From Rotaria macrura (Eukaryota; Rotifera; Eurotatoria; Philodinida; Philodinidae), in NCBI GenBank assembly GCA_900239685.1, contig OENT01000595.1, positions 30,340 to 94,339 on the forward strand: a stretch of 64,000 bases of DNA, given 5' to 3'. Of this stretch, positions 52,805-62,577 are shown piece by piece; position 1 is the stretch's first letter, and each line of letters begins with the position of its first letter. Position numbers and translations under genes: made by a program. The notes beneath the pieces are model-generated. The model made no database searches and was not told where the DNA came from. It was given only the letters and a program-made list of their open reading frames with translations.

Positions 52805-55092
52805 AACACGTATCGAACCAAAGAAAAGAATAGACTACTGTATACCAGTGTTTGTTGTTGACGAGAACAGTTCATCCTCAATAATTGGGGATTTAAGGTT
52901 TCAGCTTTGGCGTACGACGGTAGTATCTAAGTGCCAGTAGTATTCTCGAATATGATGTACATGGCTTTGTCCAGATAACAGAACGCTTTGCTGATAAAGG
53001 TTTTTAGAAACGTATTTTACGATGTGAACAGATCTAAACGCATTACGAGACACAATTTTTTTTGTATTGATTTAAATTTGGCATTTTTTCTATAAAGAAA
53101 TTGAGATTTGATATCGAAAATTTTGTTTTAAAATGTTTAGACTCGTATGTTAAATTTCCTAACCCAGGAATTTCAAAAGCATATACAGTGACACGTCATT
53201 CGTTGCAGAATTTGATTCTCTACAAAACGGCCTATGTTCTTTTTGTCACATTCCTCAGGAACAGTTCTAAGTTCTTATACAGTTTCTAACTTACTCTACA
53301 TTTAATGAGCTCCCGTTTCAATTTAGCAGCTAGATTTTGTTTTTAATAGAACAATGTGTGTGCGACAGTGATCAATACATAGGAAAATAAAATACTTCTA
53401 ATCACGTTGAGTGGCTCAAATTTGGTCGATTGAAAGCAGCATCATATCGTTACGAAAAGTATTGCATCGTGACATTTGTTTTTTGCATCTTTTATCTCAG
53501 TAAAAATACTTTGGAGAAAACATTTTACTCCTTGAAAGCCCATTCGATGCTCTACGAAATTTCCACATTCAGCATTCAATTTGAAGATAAACGTTCTCAG
53601 AAATATAGAGTTTTATAAGTGGCCCTAAATAAAAATAGTCTTTTTCTGTAACAGTGTTACACAATACTAAAACCTTCCTAGAAGACTGAGACTTCAGCCA
53701 AACTAGATCACTTTTGCAGCTCAAATAAAGTATGGTAAGATGTTTCGAATGATGTTGAACCACCGGATGCCCTCGAAATCGCTAGAAAATTACTGATAAA
53801 CCTCGATTTATCAAAACGATAATCGCTCGCTAAATCGCGATTTACTCGCCAATTCGTTTATTCTCCTTCTTATAGGAATCATGTGAATAATTGTATCTCG
53901 ATTTTATTAGTGTATGCAGCAATTTTCATCGCTAATATTATAATAGGCCAAATATGTCATTTCAAAGTAAGCACTTGCACATGATTCTACATTTGAAATG
54001 GATTTTAGAAAATTTTCTAAATTGATAGAAAAATTATCGTGATGAACTAAATCAGAGAATATGATAGGAAAAGGCCGAAAAGAAAATATCAAAATGAAAA
54101 ATGTCCAAAGTAGGGGTGTCACAAAACATGTGTGTGATTCAATAGCATGCGATAAATGGCGCCCCTACTTTCAACATTTTCCATTTCGATATTTTTCGTT
54201 TCGGCGCTTTTTCATTAATTCAATGTACAGTTAGAAAAAAAAAATTTTCATATAGATAAATAGATATTCTGAATGAATCAGTTAAACATATTTTTTTGTT
54301 CTGAATCATCGCACTTTTATATTGAAAGTTTGCATCTAAAACAGGCAGCAGGATTTTAAAAGTGATTAAAAACGATCTAAAGATGAAGAAGAAAGTAGAC
54401 TTCTTTAGCTTGATGTTAGCCAAGCACCAGGAAATTCACCAGAAACTGAATTTAAAATGAAATCTGAATAAAATAAATATTTGATCGGAAAATATATTTA
54501 AATAGATCCTCCATAATGAAAAACATTTTTAAAATTAACGCAAAATTAAACTAAACAAATGAATATGCAGCTAGTTCATTTTAGGTTGATTGTAATTCAA
54601 AATCTACCAATATGATCCTTATAACATCAGAAACATTGGTATTTTAAGAAATCTGGTTTCAGCAATGATTTTCGGTAAGTGTTTACGCAGGTTAACGCTC
54701 ACAGTGTCAAAAGTAAAAAAAAATCAGTTATCTCAGAAAAGATCAAGCTTAAGAATGGTTGTCACACCTTCGATTGCTTATTTTGGGATAGTATCTTCTG
54801 AAAAATATCTAAGAAGTTTTTTCGTTTCATGCTACAATGCGATCGTTTACGTATGGCTTAATCATTCATTTGTTGCAGTTAAAAGGACGCAAACAATGAC
54901 AGGCAACCATTTGATGTTTTCTGAAGTTGAAGCATTAGCATAGTCGTTCTCCGAAGTTGCAAAAGACAGATATGCTTACTATTCGGTTTATTTGGTTCAC
55001 CGAGTTTATCGAGAATTGAGTCTATGAAAATCATGCGCAACTAAAACGATGTTCAAAACAATGTTTGGCTGCAAACACTTAAGCACATGGAT
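52805..55092. other. Spacer between the two FG-GAP genes
   Basis: No exon for either gene could be identified. Contains the hairpin element at 54068-54212. Confidence 0.4.
54068..54212. mobile_element. 145-bp hairpin MITE
   Basis: Arms of about 50 bp: the left begins AAAAGGCCGAAAAGAAAATA and ends AAAGTAGGGG; the right is its inverted counterpart (CCCCTACTTTC ... CGTTTCGGCGCTTTTT). A short AT-rich loop lies between. Class unknown. Confidence 0.6.
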
Positions 55093-57846
55093 TTAGATAT
55101 GGGATGCCATACAGCTCTTCAGTTCCCTTGCTTCAACAACAATATCCAATTTTACGCCAAACTCATACCTATTCGACATACTGTAACGTACTCCATTTAT
55201 GACACACAGTGGGAAACAATCGTTCACAATCTTGTTAAATGAACTGGATGGCACAGAAAGGCTATTGTTAGAACTGATTGCAAACTCGATGATATAATAT
55301 CTGTACATGAAAATTCCGGAACGTCCATCGTTGTTGAAATCAACAACAGCGATAAGCGATGGAACGAAATCGAAACTAGCGCCATATGTTCCAAGATTTT
55401 CAAATTTTCCGTCCCCCCTTCCTAGAAACGTAACCATATTTCTGGTACCACTATTGGCGACTGCTACATCTGTTTGACCATCTTTATTGAAGTCACCAAG
55501 GGTGATTGAGCCAGGATGTGCATGTAAGCCAATCGGGTAAATTATTTCGGTCCCGAACATCCCATTTCCGAGACCTAGAAGGACACCGATATTGTTAGTA
55601 CCATAATTACAAAAGACTATATCCAGTTGACTATCGTTGTTAACATCAAAAACAACAAACGATTGTAACATAGAACCAGTGGCAGCTGCAAATGTGTTTG
55701 TATCATTTATAGTTCCTCTGTCTGTTCGAAGTAGTACACTTACAGTGTCATCATTAAAATTGGTGACGACGACATCCAGTTTGGTGTCATTATTAAAATC
55801 ACCAAGAGCTAACCCGTGGGGAGACGAACCAGTTGAATATGTCGTTTGATTTTTAAAAGAGCCATCGCCATATCCGAGAAGTATGCCTAAATTGTTGTCA
55901 ACTTCATTAGAAATGAAAATATCCAGTCGAGTGTCGTTATTAAAATCAGCGATAGCCACGCTATAAGGATAAGAGCCAGCTAAATATGTCACTTGATTTG
56001 AAAAAGAACCATCACCAAATCCAAGAAGTACGCCTACATTGTTGTCACGCGTATTAGCAACGACTATATCGAGTCGCTTGTCGTTATTAAGATCAGCAAC
56101 AGCTACGCCCGACACATAAGAGCCCGTTGAAAATGTCTTTCGATCTGCGAAAGAGCCGTCACCATATCCGAGAAAGATGCTCACAGTGTTGCCATACGCA
56201 TTAGTGACGACGATATCTAGCCGATCGTCATTATTAAAATCCCCTAGAGTTACGGCGAATGCAGTAGATCCCGTTGAGTATGTCACTTGATATGTAAAAT
56301 TGCCATTACCATATCCGAGAAGAATACTAATCGTGTTGCTATTCCCATTAGTAACGACGATATCCAGTAGGGTGTCGGTATTGAAATCACCTATGGCTAG
56401 AAACTGTGGTCCATTGCCAGTTGAATGAGTTGTTCCGTTCACAAAACTGCCATCTCCATATCCGAGTGCGACAGTGATAGTGTTGTCATCCCCATTAGCA
56501 ATGACGATATCCAGATAGGTGTCATTATTAAAGTCCCCAACAGCTACGGCGCTCGTGTGTCCACCAGTTGAATATGAGTTTTGAAATGTGAAAGAGCCAT
56601 CGCCAGATCCAATAAGAATACATATAGTGTGCCCATTCAGATTAGCAACGACTATATCTAGCCGATTGTCGTTATTAAAATCCCCTACAGCAACACTGTA
56701 TGGATTAGTGCCGGTCTTAAATGTCGTTTGAGCCGAAAACCCCTCATCATATCCAAGCATGATAGTTATGCTACCTGTGTCATTGTTCATGACAGCAATG
56801 TCTAAACGATTATCTGTATTTAGATCTGCTATGGCAACGAAAATTGAAGAAAAAGATTGAGTTGAATACGTTTTGGGGCTTGCAAAAGTCCCGTTGCCGT
56901 TTCCGAGAAATACAGCTATATTATTCTTGCCATTACTGGTGACGACTATATCCATGCGATTATCCTTGTTGAAATCACCTATTCCAATATAATATGGGGC
57001 AGAAGGGTCGATAGAATATTTCGCTTGTCGCAGAAAAGTTCCATTCCCGTGTCCCAGGAATACACCAACATTGTTTTTTCCATAGTTGGCGACAACGATG
57101 TCCAATTTAGTGTCGTCGTTCAAATAACCAACGGCAATCGAGTATGGGTTAGAACTACGACCAGTTGAAAGCAGTGCTTGATTGATGAAGGAATCGTTGC
57201 CAGTACCAAGCAGTATAGACACAGTACTTGTTCCATAATTGGCGGTAGCAAGATCTATTTTTTTGTCGTTGTTAAAATCTCCACTAACGACAGCAGATGG
57301 GAACGAATCATATCCAGTTGAGTAGCTGCTTGGTCGTGAGAAAGTACCATTTCCATATCCATAAAACACACTTATACTCTGTGTACCATAGTTTGCAGTG
57401 ACAATATCTAGTGCTGCGTCATTGTTCAAATCAGCTACGTGGATGAAAGCTGGGTGGGATGATGCAGTTGAGAGCGGTGTATGACTGACGAAAGACCCAT
57501 TTTCGACTCCAAAAAGTAAGTTGATGTTGTTTATTCCGAAGTTGGCGACGGCAATATCAAGTCGTCGATCGTTGTCGAAATCGCCAATGGCAGCCATGTA
57601 TGGAGCAGAGCCAGAGCCTATTTCATGCAAGACTGGAGTTGAAAATGTACCATTCCCATATCCAAAATATATAGCTACATTATCAGCAGCATAATTTGCG
57701 ACGGCAATATCTGGCCAAGTATCGTCATTGAAATTACCAATGGCTACAGACCGTGGTCCATGCTTATATTCAATCGGGTTAGGTGAGATCGCTTTAAAAT
57801 CAAGTCCACATTTTTTGACTGAAATACACAAAGAAGTGGAAAACAA
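55093..57846 (-). CDS. FG-GAP/VCBS repeat protein, 917 aa
   Basis: Sixteen or seventeen blades of roughly 49 residues with the core GDFNNDxRLDIVVANxxxNxVSVLLGYGNGSF, Ca2+-binding Asp/Asn turns and GNGT/GNGS sequons. The coding part probably starts at an acceptor: TATTTCAG ends at 57819 and is followed by KKCGLDFKAISPNPIEYKHGPRSV, so MFSTSLCIS at the frame start is likely intron and upstream exons with an anchor or signal are missing from my model. The last blade breaks down after FNNDGRSGI and is followed by about 65 residues without the repeat, including VKLDIVVE, which looks like a blade remnant. An inverted-repeat element lies directly upstream (57907-58070). Extracellular propeller-like protein inferred; ligand unknown. 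Confidence 0.8.
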   Translation of the reverse strand: MFSTSLCISVKKCGLDFKAISPNPIEYKHGPRSVAIGNFNDDTWPDIAVANYAADNVAIYFGYGNGTFSTPVLHEIGSGSAPYMAAIGDFDNDRRLDIAVANFGINNINLLFGVENGSFVSHTPLSTASSHPAFIHVADLNNDAALDIVTANYGTQSISVFYGYGNGTFSRPSSYSTGYDSFPSAVVSGDFNNDKKIDLATANYGTSTVSILLGTGNDSFINQALLSTGRSSNPYSIAVGYLNDDTKLDIVVANYGKNNVGVFLGHGNGTFLRQAKYSIDPSAPYYIGIGDFNKDNRMDIVVTSNGKNNIAVFLGNGNGTFASPKTYSTQSFSSIFVAIADLNTDNRLDIAVMNNDTGSITIMLGYDEGFSAQTTFKTGTNPYSVAVGDFNNDNRLDIVVANLNGHTICILIGSGDGSFTFQNSYSTGGHTSAVAVGDFNNDTYLDIVIANGDDNTITVALGYGDGSFVNGTTHSTGNGPQFLAIGDFNTDTLLDIVVTNGNSNTISILLGYGNGNFTYQVTYSTGSTAFAVTLGDFNNDDRLDIVVTNAYGNTVSIFLGYGDGSFADRKTFSTGSYVSGVAVADLNNDKRLDIVVANTRDNNVGVLLGFGDGSFSNQVTYLAGSYPYSVAIADFNNDTRLDIFISNEVDNNLGILLGYGDGSFKNQTTYSTGSSPHGLALGDFNNDTKLDVVVTNFNDDTVSVLLRTDRGTINDTNTFAAATGSMLQSFVVFDVNNDSQLDIVFCNYGTNNIGVLLGLGNGMFGTEIIYPIGLHAHPGSITLGDFNKDGQTDVAVANSGTRNMVTFLGRGDGKFENLGTYGASFDFVPSLIAVVDFNNDGRSGIFMYRYYIIEFAISSNNSLSVPSSSFNKIVNDCFPLCVINGVRYSMSNRYEFGVKLDIVVEARELKSCMASHI

Positions 57847-57906
57847 GATTGATTATTTACTTAAAGTCAAATCTCCCAAATGTGTTGTATCATACACTGA
57901 AAAAAA

Positions 57907-58070
57907 GGGTTTCGAATTCGTTGCAAAATTCGGAACCCTTTAAAAGGTTTCGTACATTTATTCGAAACCATCAAAAAGGTTTACCAAACACCTAGGAATC
58001 TTTTTGATGGGTTTCGTATTTTTGCCCGAAACCTTTTGAAGGGTTCCGAATTTTGCAACGAATTCGAAAT
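57907..58070. mobile_element. 164-bp palindromic element upstream of the 917-aa gene
   Basis: Left arm GGTTTCGAATTCGTTGCAAA ... GGAACCCTTT and right arm its inverted copy (AAGGGTTCC ... TTTGCAACGAATTCGAAA), with centre near 57990. Iterated AAGGTTTCG/CGAAACC motifs continue on the 3' side to about 58110. No coding capacity; class unknown. Confidence 0.65.
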
Positions 58071-58557
58071 CTTTTTAAGTTTCGTAGCTTCCACGAAACC
58101 TTTTTAATTTCGGTAATGTGACCATTTTTGTTTTCAATGTAGATTCTTATGATTCCGATAATATCTAGTGGATATTGTCCCATTGTTCTAACCGGATATG
58201 AATGGGTATCAAATCTTTTACAGAGAATCTACCACGGTTTTTCGGAATTCATCCCCCAAATTATTCGTCACGACTCATCTGTAACTTGCCAGAAAATGCC
58301 TTTGAAGATATCACAATATCTGAGAACGAAAAATACCGCATATAATGTAATACAAATAAGAAGCGTTATGTGCTCCTAACTAATTTGTAATAAACCATTC
58401 TTTTCTCAATCTTATACGTTCTTCAGCGGTATTCCATCAGCCGAAAATATATTTTGTAAACACAATGTCGAGTTTTTTGAAAATCCAGAGAATGTTATCA
58501 GTGTCTTGTTGTAAGAGTCTTAACATTTAATAATGAACACTATGCATGGATGATTAA

Positions 58558-58639
58558 CCCTTTTCGACCGGATGTTGCCATATGACAATATTTTCCCCTA
58601 TACGGGTATGGCATCTATCAAATAGCCAGCCATAAAGGG
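58558..58639. mobile_element. 82-bp piggyBac-type MITE
   Basis: Starts CCCTTTTCG and ends AAAGGG, with TTAA on both sides (58554-58557 and 58640-58643), the target of piggyBac elements. An internal GATG-TGCCATA motif is found in both halves in inverted orientation. A related half-site appears near 17887. Confidence 0.6.
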
Positions 58640-58869
58640 TTAATAGAAGCAATCAGAATATAACAAGCTTTTCTATGTATATGTCGCAGTAGAAACTAAA
58701 ATCCAGTAGAATTTAATTTCTACTGCAACATATACGGTATTTGAAAATACATCATAGGTGGTACTATAGATATTTATAAGTAATCTTTTTGGGTATATTG
58801 AGATACTTTTTAGGGTGTCGATTTGGCTGAGGGCCACATCTAAAACTACTGTCGGAACCTCTGTAGAGA

Positions 58870-59208
58870 ATGAAACAGATAAGGTTACTTTCTCCTTTTG
58901 TACGAGAAAACCATTGGCATCTAGTTTCACTATTTTCTCTATCTATTATCCTATATTATAGAAATGCAAATCTGCTATTACATCAATCAATTCTCTTTTA
59001 CACTACTTCGTCGCTTCGAGCTTCGAAAATTTATACCATCGAACTCACTAGATGGATAACTCAAGAAAATTCTGTTATTGGTCTGGAAACTCTTGCGTAT
59101 GATAAAGTTGATCTTCTTGAAGCAAGTGACAATGCAGAGGATTATTTTGTTGAATATCAGCTCATGAAAACTTCGTTTATTGGCACGTTGAAAATATACA
59201 CATTATGA
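58870..59208 (+). other. Open frame of 112 codons, possible exon fragments
   Basis: The later part (TRWITQENSVIGLETLAYDKVDLLEASDNAEDYFVEY) has balanced, acidic composition like a true protein. In another frame a short upstream segment (TTVGTSVENETDKVTFSFC) also looks coding, and TATATTATAG at about 58951-58960 could be an acceptor between them. I cannot name a family or build a full model; it may be a gene remnant. Confidence 0.25.
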
Positions 59209-59595
59209 GCAATTCAATAATCTCCTTATTACAGAAAATAATTATTTTGCTTTCTCTGAAATGAATTGACAATGAACTGAATCTTTTCGAAGATTTTCTC
59301 TACTCTATGAGTCCTTGAATGACTTTAATAGGAACTCACACTGAAGTATTACATATTCAGTTCGCTTCGCTTGTGAGAAACAAAATTAATATTGTCTTTT
59401 TCTACGTTTATTGGATGGGAGTTATTCTAAACGTATCAATCTTATTGGTGATGATCATCTTGCTTCGTTTGCTCACCAATTTATTTAAATAATCTATATT
59501 TAAACTGTTACAGAGACTATAACTTTCTCTTCGATGTATGATTTGTCTCGAGTATCAATCTGAAATGCCGGAACTTCCAGAGGGTTTTACCAAGC

Positions 59596-59603
59596 TTCAA
59601 ACT
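59596..59603. repeat. Left target-site duplication of the 59604-62341 element
   Basis: TTCAAACT, matching TTCAGACT at 62342-62349 in 7 of 8 positions. Confidence 0.65.
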
Positions 59604-59636
59604 CAAGGGGGAAATAGCAGACTTTTCGATTTGAAG

Positions 59637-59800
59637 TTACTTTAAACTACTTCATTCGTACTTTGAACTACTTGAAATGTACTTTAGTGGTACTTTTAGC
59701 TACTTGGAGAGTACTTTAAGCTACATTAGTGTCCTTTGAGATACTTGAGACTACTTTGTACTACTTGACGCAACTTTGAGTCACTTAAGACTTTTTTGTA
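59637..59800. repeat. Left outer array of ACTT/AGTACTT units
   Basis: Degenerate 10-15-bp units such as GAGAGTACTTT and AGCTACTTGG, in inverted orientation to the array at 62107-62325. Confidence 0.7.
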
Positions 59801-59936
59801 ATAAGTCCAATCATTATTTCTAAATGCTAGTGTTTTAATTCCTTATGCTGTCGATAAATAATAACATAAAATTGGAAGACTCATTGATTTAAGAGAAAGT
59901 CTCAATGAATAGTACAACAATATTTTTTCAAATAGT

Positions 59937-60136
59937 TTCCCAGGACGTGTATTATGATGAACAATTACGACCGTAAACGCCCGTATACGATAACGTAAAC
60001 GACCGTATACGCGCCGTATTTTAACGTTTTGGTATGCACCGTATTGCGACCGTACTACGGCCGTAACAACTAACGTAAACAATCCACCACGATGACATTT
60101 GCGGCCGTAAATACACCGTTAGCGATCGTAAACGAA
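59937..60136. repeat. Left inner CpG-rich array
   Basis: Iterations of CGTAAACG, CCGTATACG, GACCGTA and GGCCGTAA in otherwise AT-rich DNA. Confidence 0.75.
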
Positions 60137-60427
60137 GGTATTTTCGTGAGGAAAAAATCTATTCCTTCCTGTCTGCCGCAGAGCCAAGATACTACACTAT
60201 AAAAATCCAGCGCAAATCCTAGCTATACAAAAATCCTTAACCAAATCGCGATCCCGAAATTCAGGCTACTGAGAAACAAGCGACTCCACTTCCTCATCCT
60301 ATCGAAATCATCGTATACCCATATGAATACTATTTGACATCAAACAGCATCAATGAAATCTTGCAAAAATCCCGTTTTGTGAAAATCGTCCCACAGCATC
60401 CCGATTCACCCCATCGATGGAGATCTG

Positions 60428-60459
60428 TTAGCGTCAGTGTTGGATCACACTAACGCTAA
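60428..60459. other. Perfect-stem hairpin just upstream of the tRNA-like gene
   Basis: TTAGCGT..GTGT pairs with ACAC..AACGCTAA, stem of about 11 bp with small bulges; 15 bp before the tRNA-like gene. Role unknown. Confidence 0.5.
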
Positions 60460-60474
60460 ACGATGATTGAGATG

Positions 60475-60548
60475 CGCCTTCTAGTCTAATTGGCTTAGGA
60501 CAACTGCCCGGATAGCAGGAGGTGCGGGTTCGATTCCCGCGAAGGTCA
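60475..60548 (+). tRNA. tRNA-like gene or tRNA pseudogene (anticodon position GGA)
   Basis: Internal promoter boxes are clear: box A TAGTCTAATTGG and box B GGTTCGATTCC. A full cloverleaf can be drawn: acceptor CGCCTTC/GAAGGTC (one C-C mismatch, one G-T pair), D arm GTC..GAC, anticodon stem CTGC/GCAG, a 5-bp T stem GCGGG/CCCGC and a four-T terminator shortly after. The anticodon loop CCGGATA places GGA at 34-36 (Ser), but position 33 is C instead of the universal T and position 37 is a pyrimidine, and a Ser tRNA should have a long variable arm, which is absent. So this is better seen as a tRNA-derived sequence, perhaps a SINE head or pseudogene, than a working tRNA. Confidence 0.6.
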
Positions 60549-60699
60549 CTTTTTCATCGTTCTGTCACATAACATCAGTGACACTGCTTGTCTCTTTCGT
60601 TCTATACATATGTAGAGCTAACAAGATCATGCCAAAACCAATAGCCATCGACTTTTGGGCGCTCAAATCGGCTCAAATCGTGAGAAATCGTAAAAATAC

Positions 60700-61750
60700 G
60701 AAAAGCATCAAAGAAATCCTGCAATTGGATTTTCTTTCAGAATTGGTTGTTCTGTTTTACGGGACATAGAGGACACTATAAAATCAGTTCAGTAGAGATC
60801 AAATGACACATCGGTTGATGGTTTGATCCTCCGTTTAGGTGCCCAATGTTTATTTCACGTATTGAATGTTAGCGGTTTTGTAGAATTAAAATATCGCGAC
60901 AGGAAATGATGCTCAGCTGATTTTTTTAGACAAAAACCAGGTGAGAGAAAGCAAGTACAGGTATATACACAGGGTTTAATAAGAGAGTGTACTTACTTGT
61001 CTTAATGATCATTGAAGGAGCTGGAGGATCTTGAACAAAGAAATCCAGCAAGGATAGCAGCGAGCATCCTACCTTGGACTTAGTAAATTCGAAGAAGAAG
61101 CGCAAGGCACCCTTTCTGTCCTTACACATAACGTTTCAAACGGTAGAAAATCTTCCTTTTGGATTTTGTTTCTGAATTTGTTGTTTCTTTATGTTGGAGA
61201 TAGAGGATATTGTGAATTCAGTTTACCAGCGAGCAAGTGAGACGAAGACTGATCCTTTGATCCTCCCCTTGGCTGTGAAATTGTCAGTTCAATAATCGAA
61301 TAATGCACGTTTTGTAGGATTATAATATAGTACGAGAAGGTGATGCTGGGCTGATTTTTTTGGACAAAGGCAAGGTGTAACAAAGGACTTTGCCGTAGGT
61401 ATGCTTGACCTACTAGGAAATCCTGCTTACGGATTGAAATGAGCACTGACATATATGGGGTATCTTTAACAAGCTGCAGTGGTAAGAGTAGCACAAAGGA
61501 TCTGAGTCTGGACTTAGAAAATTTTAAGATGATGGGCACGACACCTTCTTCGTCCTTACACATAACGTTTCAAAATGTGCAAAATCCTACTTTGGGATTT
61601 TTCTCAGAAGTTCTCGTTGGTTTATAGAGGTCTTGGAGCGCAGTGTGAAATTAGTTTAGGATAGGCCAGTTGAGACAAAGTTCGATGCTTCCGCCCTGCT
61701 CTTGCTGTGCGGTGTATATTATCAGCATCTGTTTTTTTCATTTGTTCGAT
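60700..61750. repeat. About 2.5 degenerate tandem units of about 434 bp
   Basis: The sequence CTTACACATAACGTTTCAAA occurs at 61121 and 61555, 434 bp apart. The following TTGGATTTT..TTTCTGAA and TAGAGG..TTCAGTTTA segments recur near 60722, 61150 and 61585. The minus-strand frames at 60926-61129 and 61189-61563 are related (both begin MCKD) because they lie in successive units; they are probably not genes. Confidence 0.65.
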
Positions 61751-61802
61751 TCAAAATTTTGAAAAGATCCGGTGTGTCCTCCCTCCGGTATTGTGAAAGG
61801 TA

Positions 61803-62093
61803 ATAAATGTTGTCGTAAATGACCGTTTACGAACGAATACGGTAAAAACAACGGCTTTCGTTGTCTAAACCGTTTACAGTCATGTATCCGATCATTTACG
61901 GTGATATCTGACTATCGTTCACAGTTAGCATGTATTTGCGGCGAACGTTTACATAGATTTTTCACGATCACCGTTTACGACGATCGTAATTTATCGTAAG
62001 ACTTCTTTTATGACGATAGTAAACGGTCACAAAATACATTCGCCGTTTTTCGCCGTAAGAAATAGGTATACTGCCGTTTACGGCCGTGGATGA
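61803..62093. repeat. Right inner CpG-rich array
   Basis: Iterations of CCGTTTACG, ATCATTTACGG and GATCGTAA, the mirror of the array at 59937-60136. Confidence 0.75.
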
Positions 62094-62106
62094 TTGACCT
62101 GGGTTA

Positions 62107-62325
62107 CTTCTTATACTTGAAAGTACTCATGATCTTTTGAAAGTACTTGAGAGTACTTGGTCGTACTTTTTAAGATATTTTACGGTAATTTGAAGGAACT
62201 TGATTGTACTTTAATGATATTTGAGAGTACTTTGCTATACTTTTTATTTACTTGGAGCTACTTTCACATATTTGGATGAACTTGAAGTAACTTTTGCACT
62301 TTCACATACTTTAGTACTTCAAGTC
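62107..62325. repeat. Right outer array of AGTACTT units
   Basis: Degenerate units such as GAAAGTACTTGAGAGTACTT, the mirror of the array at 59637-59800. Confidence 0.7.
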
Positions 62326-62341
62326 TGCTATTTCCCCCTTG

Positions 62342-62349
62342 TTCAGACT
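62342..62349. repeat. Right target-site duplication of the 59604-62341 element
   Basis: TTCAGACT; one mismatch to the left copy. Confidence 0.65.
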
Positions 62350-62577
62350 GCTTGTAAAAAAAGAATCGATCTATTTATAAAGATCTGTTCTATTGAATAA
62401 AAGGCGTGCTGAAGAAGAACGGCATACCTGGTTGTTTTGCTGCAGTGAAACAAACTATTACTATACCGATGATCATATATATCATTGCGAACATAGAAAA
62501 TGCGATGAAAGGATTGACTATGAGGTTCCGTATTGGCTGCAGGCAAGAAATCCTAGAAATAGAGAACATCGACTATA

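Larger units (their letters stand above)
59604..62341. mobile_element. 2738-bp TIR element with two-zone subterminal repeat arrays
   Basis: The first about 21 bp (CAAGGGGGAAATAGCAGACT..) are an exact inverted copy of the last. The 8-bp imperfect duplication suggests a hAT-like transposase. Inside each terminus lies first an outer array of short AGTACTT/AAGTAC-type units (59637-59800 and 62107-62325), then an inner array of CpG-rich CCGTTTACG/CGTAAACGG-type units (59937-60136 and 61803-62093), mirrored left and right. The core holds a tRNA-like gene (60475-60548) and about 2.5 degenerate tandem units of about 434 bp. There is no transposase frame, so it is non-autonomous. Confidence 0.75.
59538..62577 (+). 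pseudogene. Possible Cys-containing reading frame split by the 59604-62341 element
   Basis: A short frame from the ATG at 59538 (MICLEYQSEMPELPEGFTK) runs in frame to the target duplication at 59596-59603. Beyond the element, 62350 onward reads ACKKRIDLFIKICSIE in the continuing frame, then a stop. A one-base shift there leads into NKRRAEEERHTWLFCC..HIYHCEHRKCDERID, ending at 62577. Together these would give a basic protein with CxxC-type and C-rich zinc-ligand-like patterns. Frameshift plus insertion would make it a dead gene. Both halves are short, so chance is not excluded. Confidence 0.3.

Noticed and set aside
60926-61563. Two similar minus-strand frames starting MCKD
   Set aside because: They lie in successive 434-bp tandem units and their similarity follows from that; no motif and no splice support.
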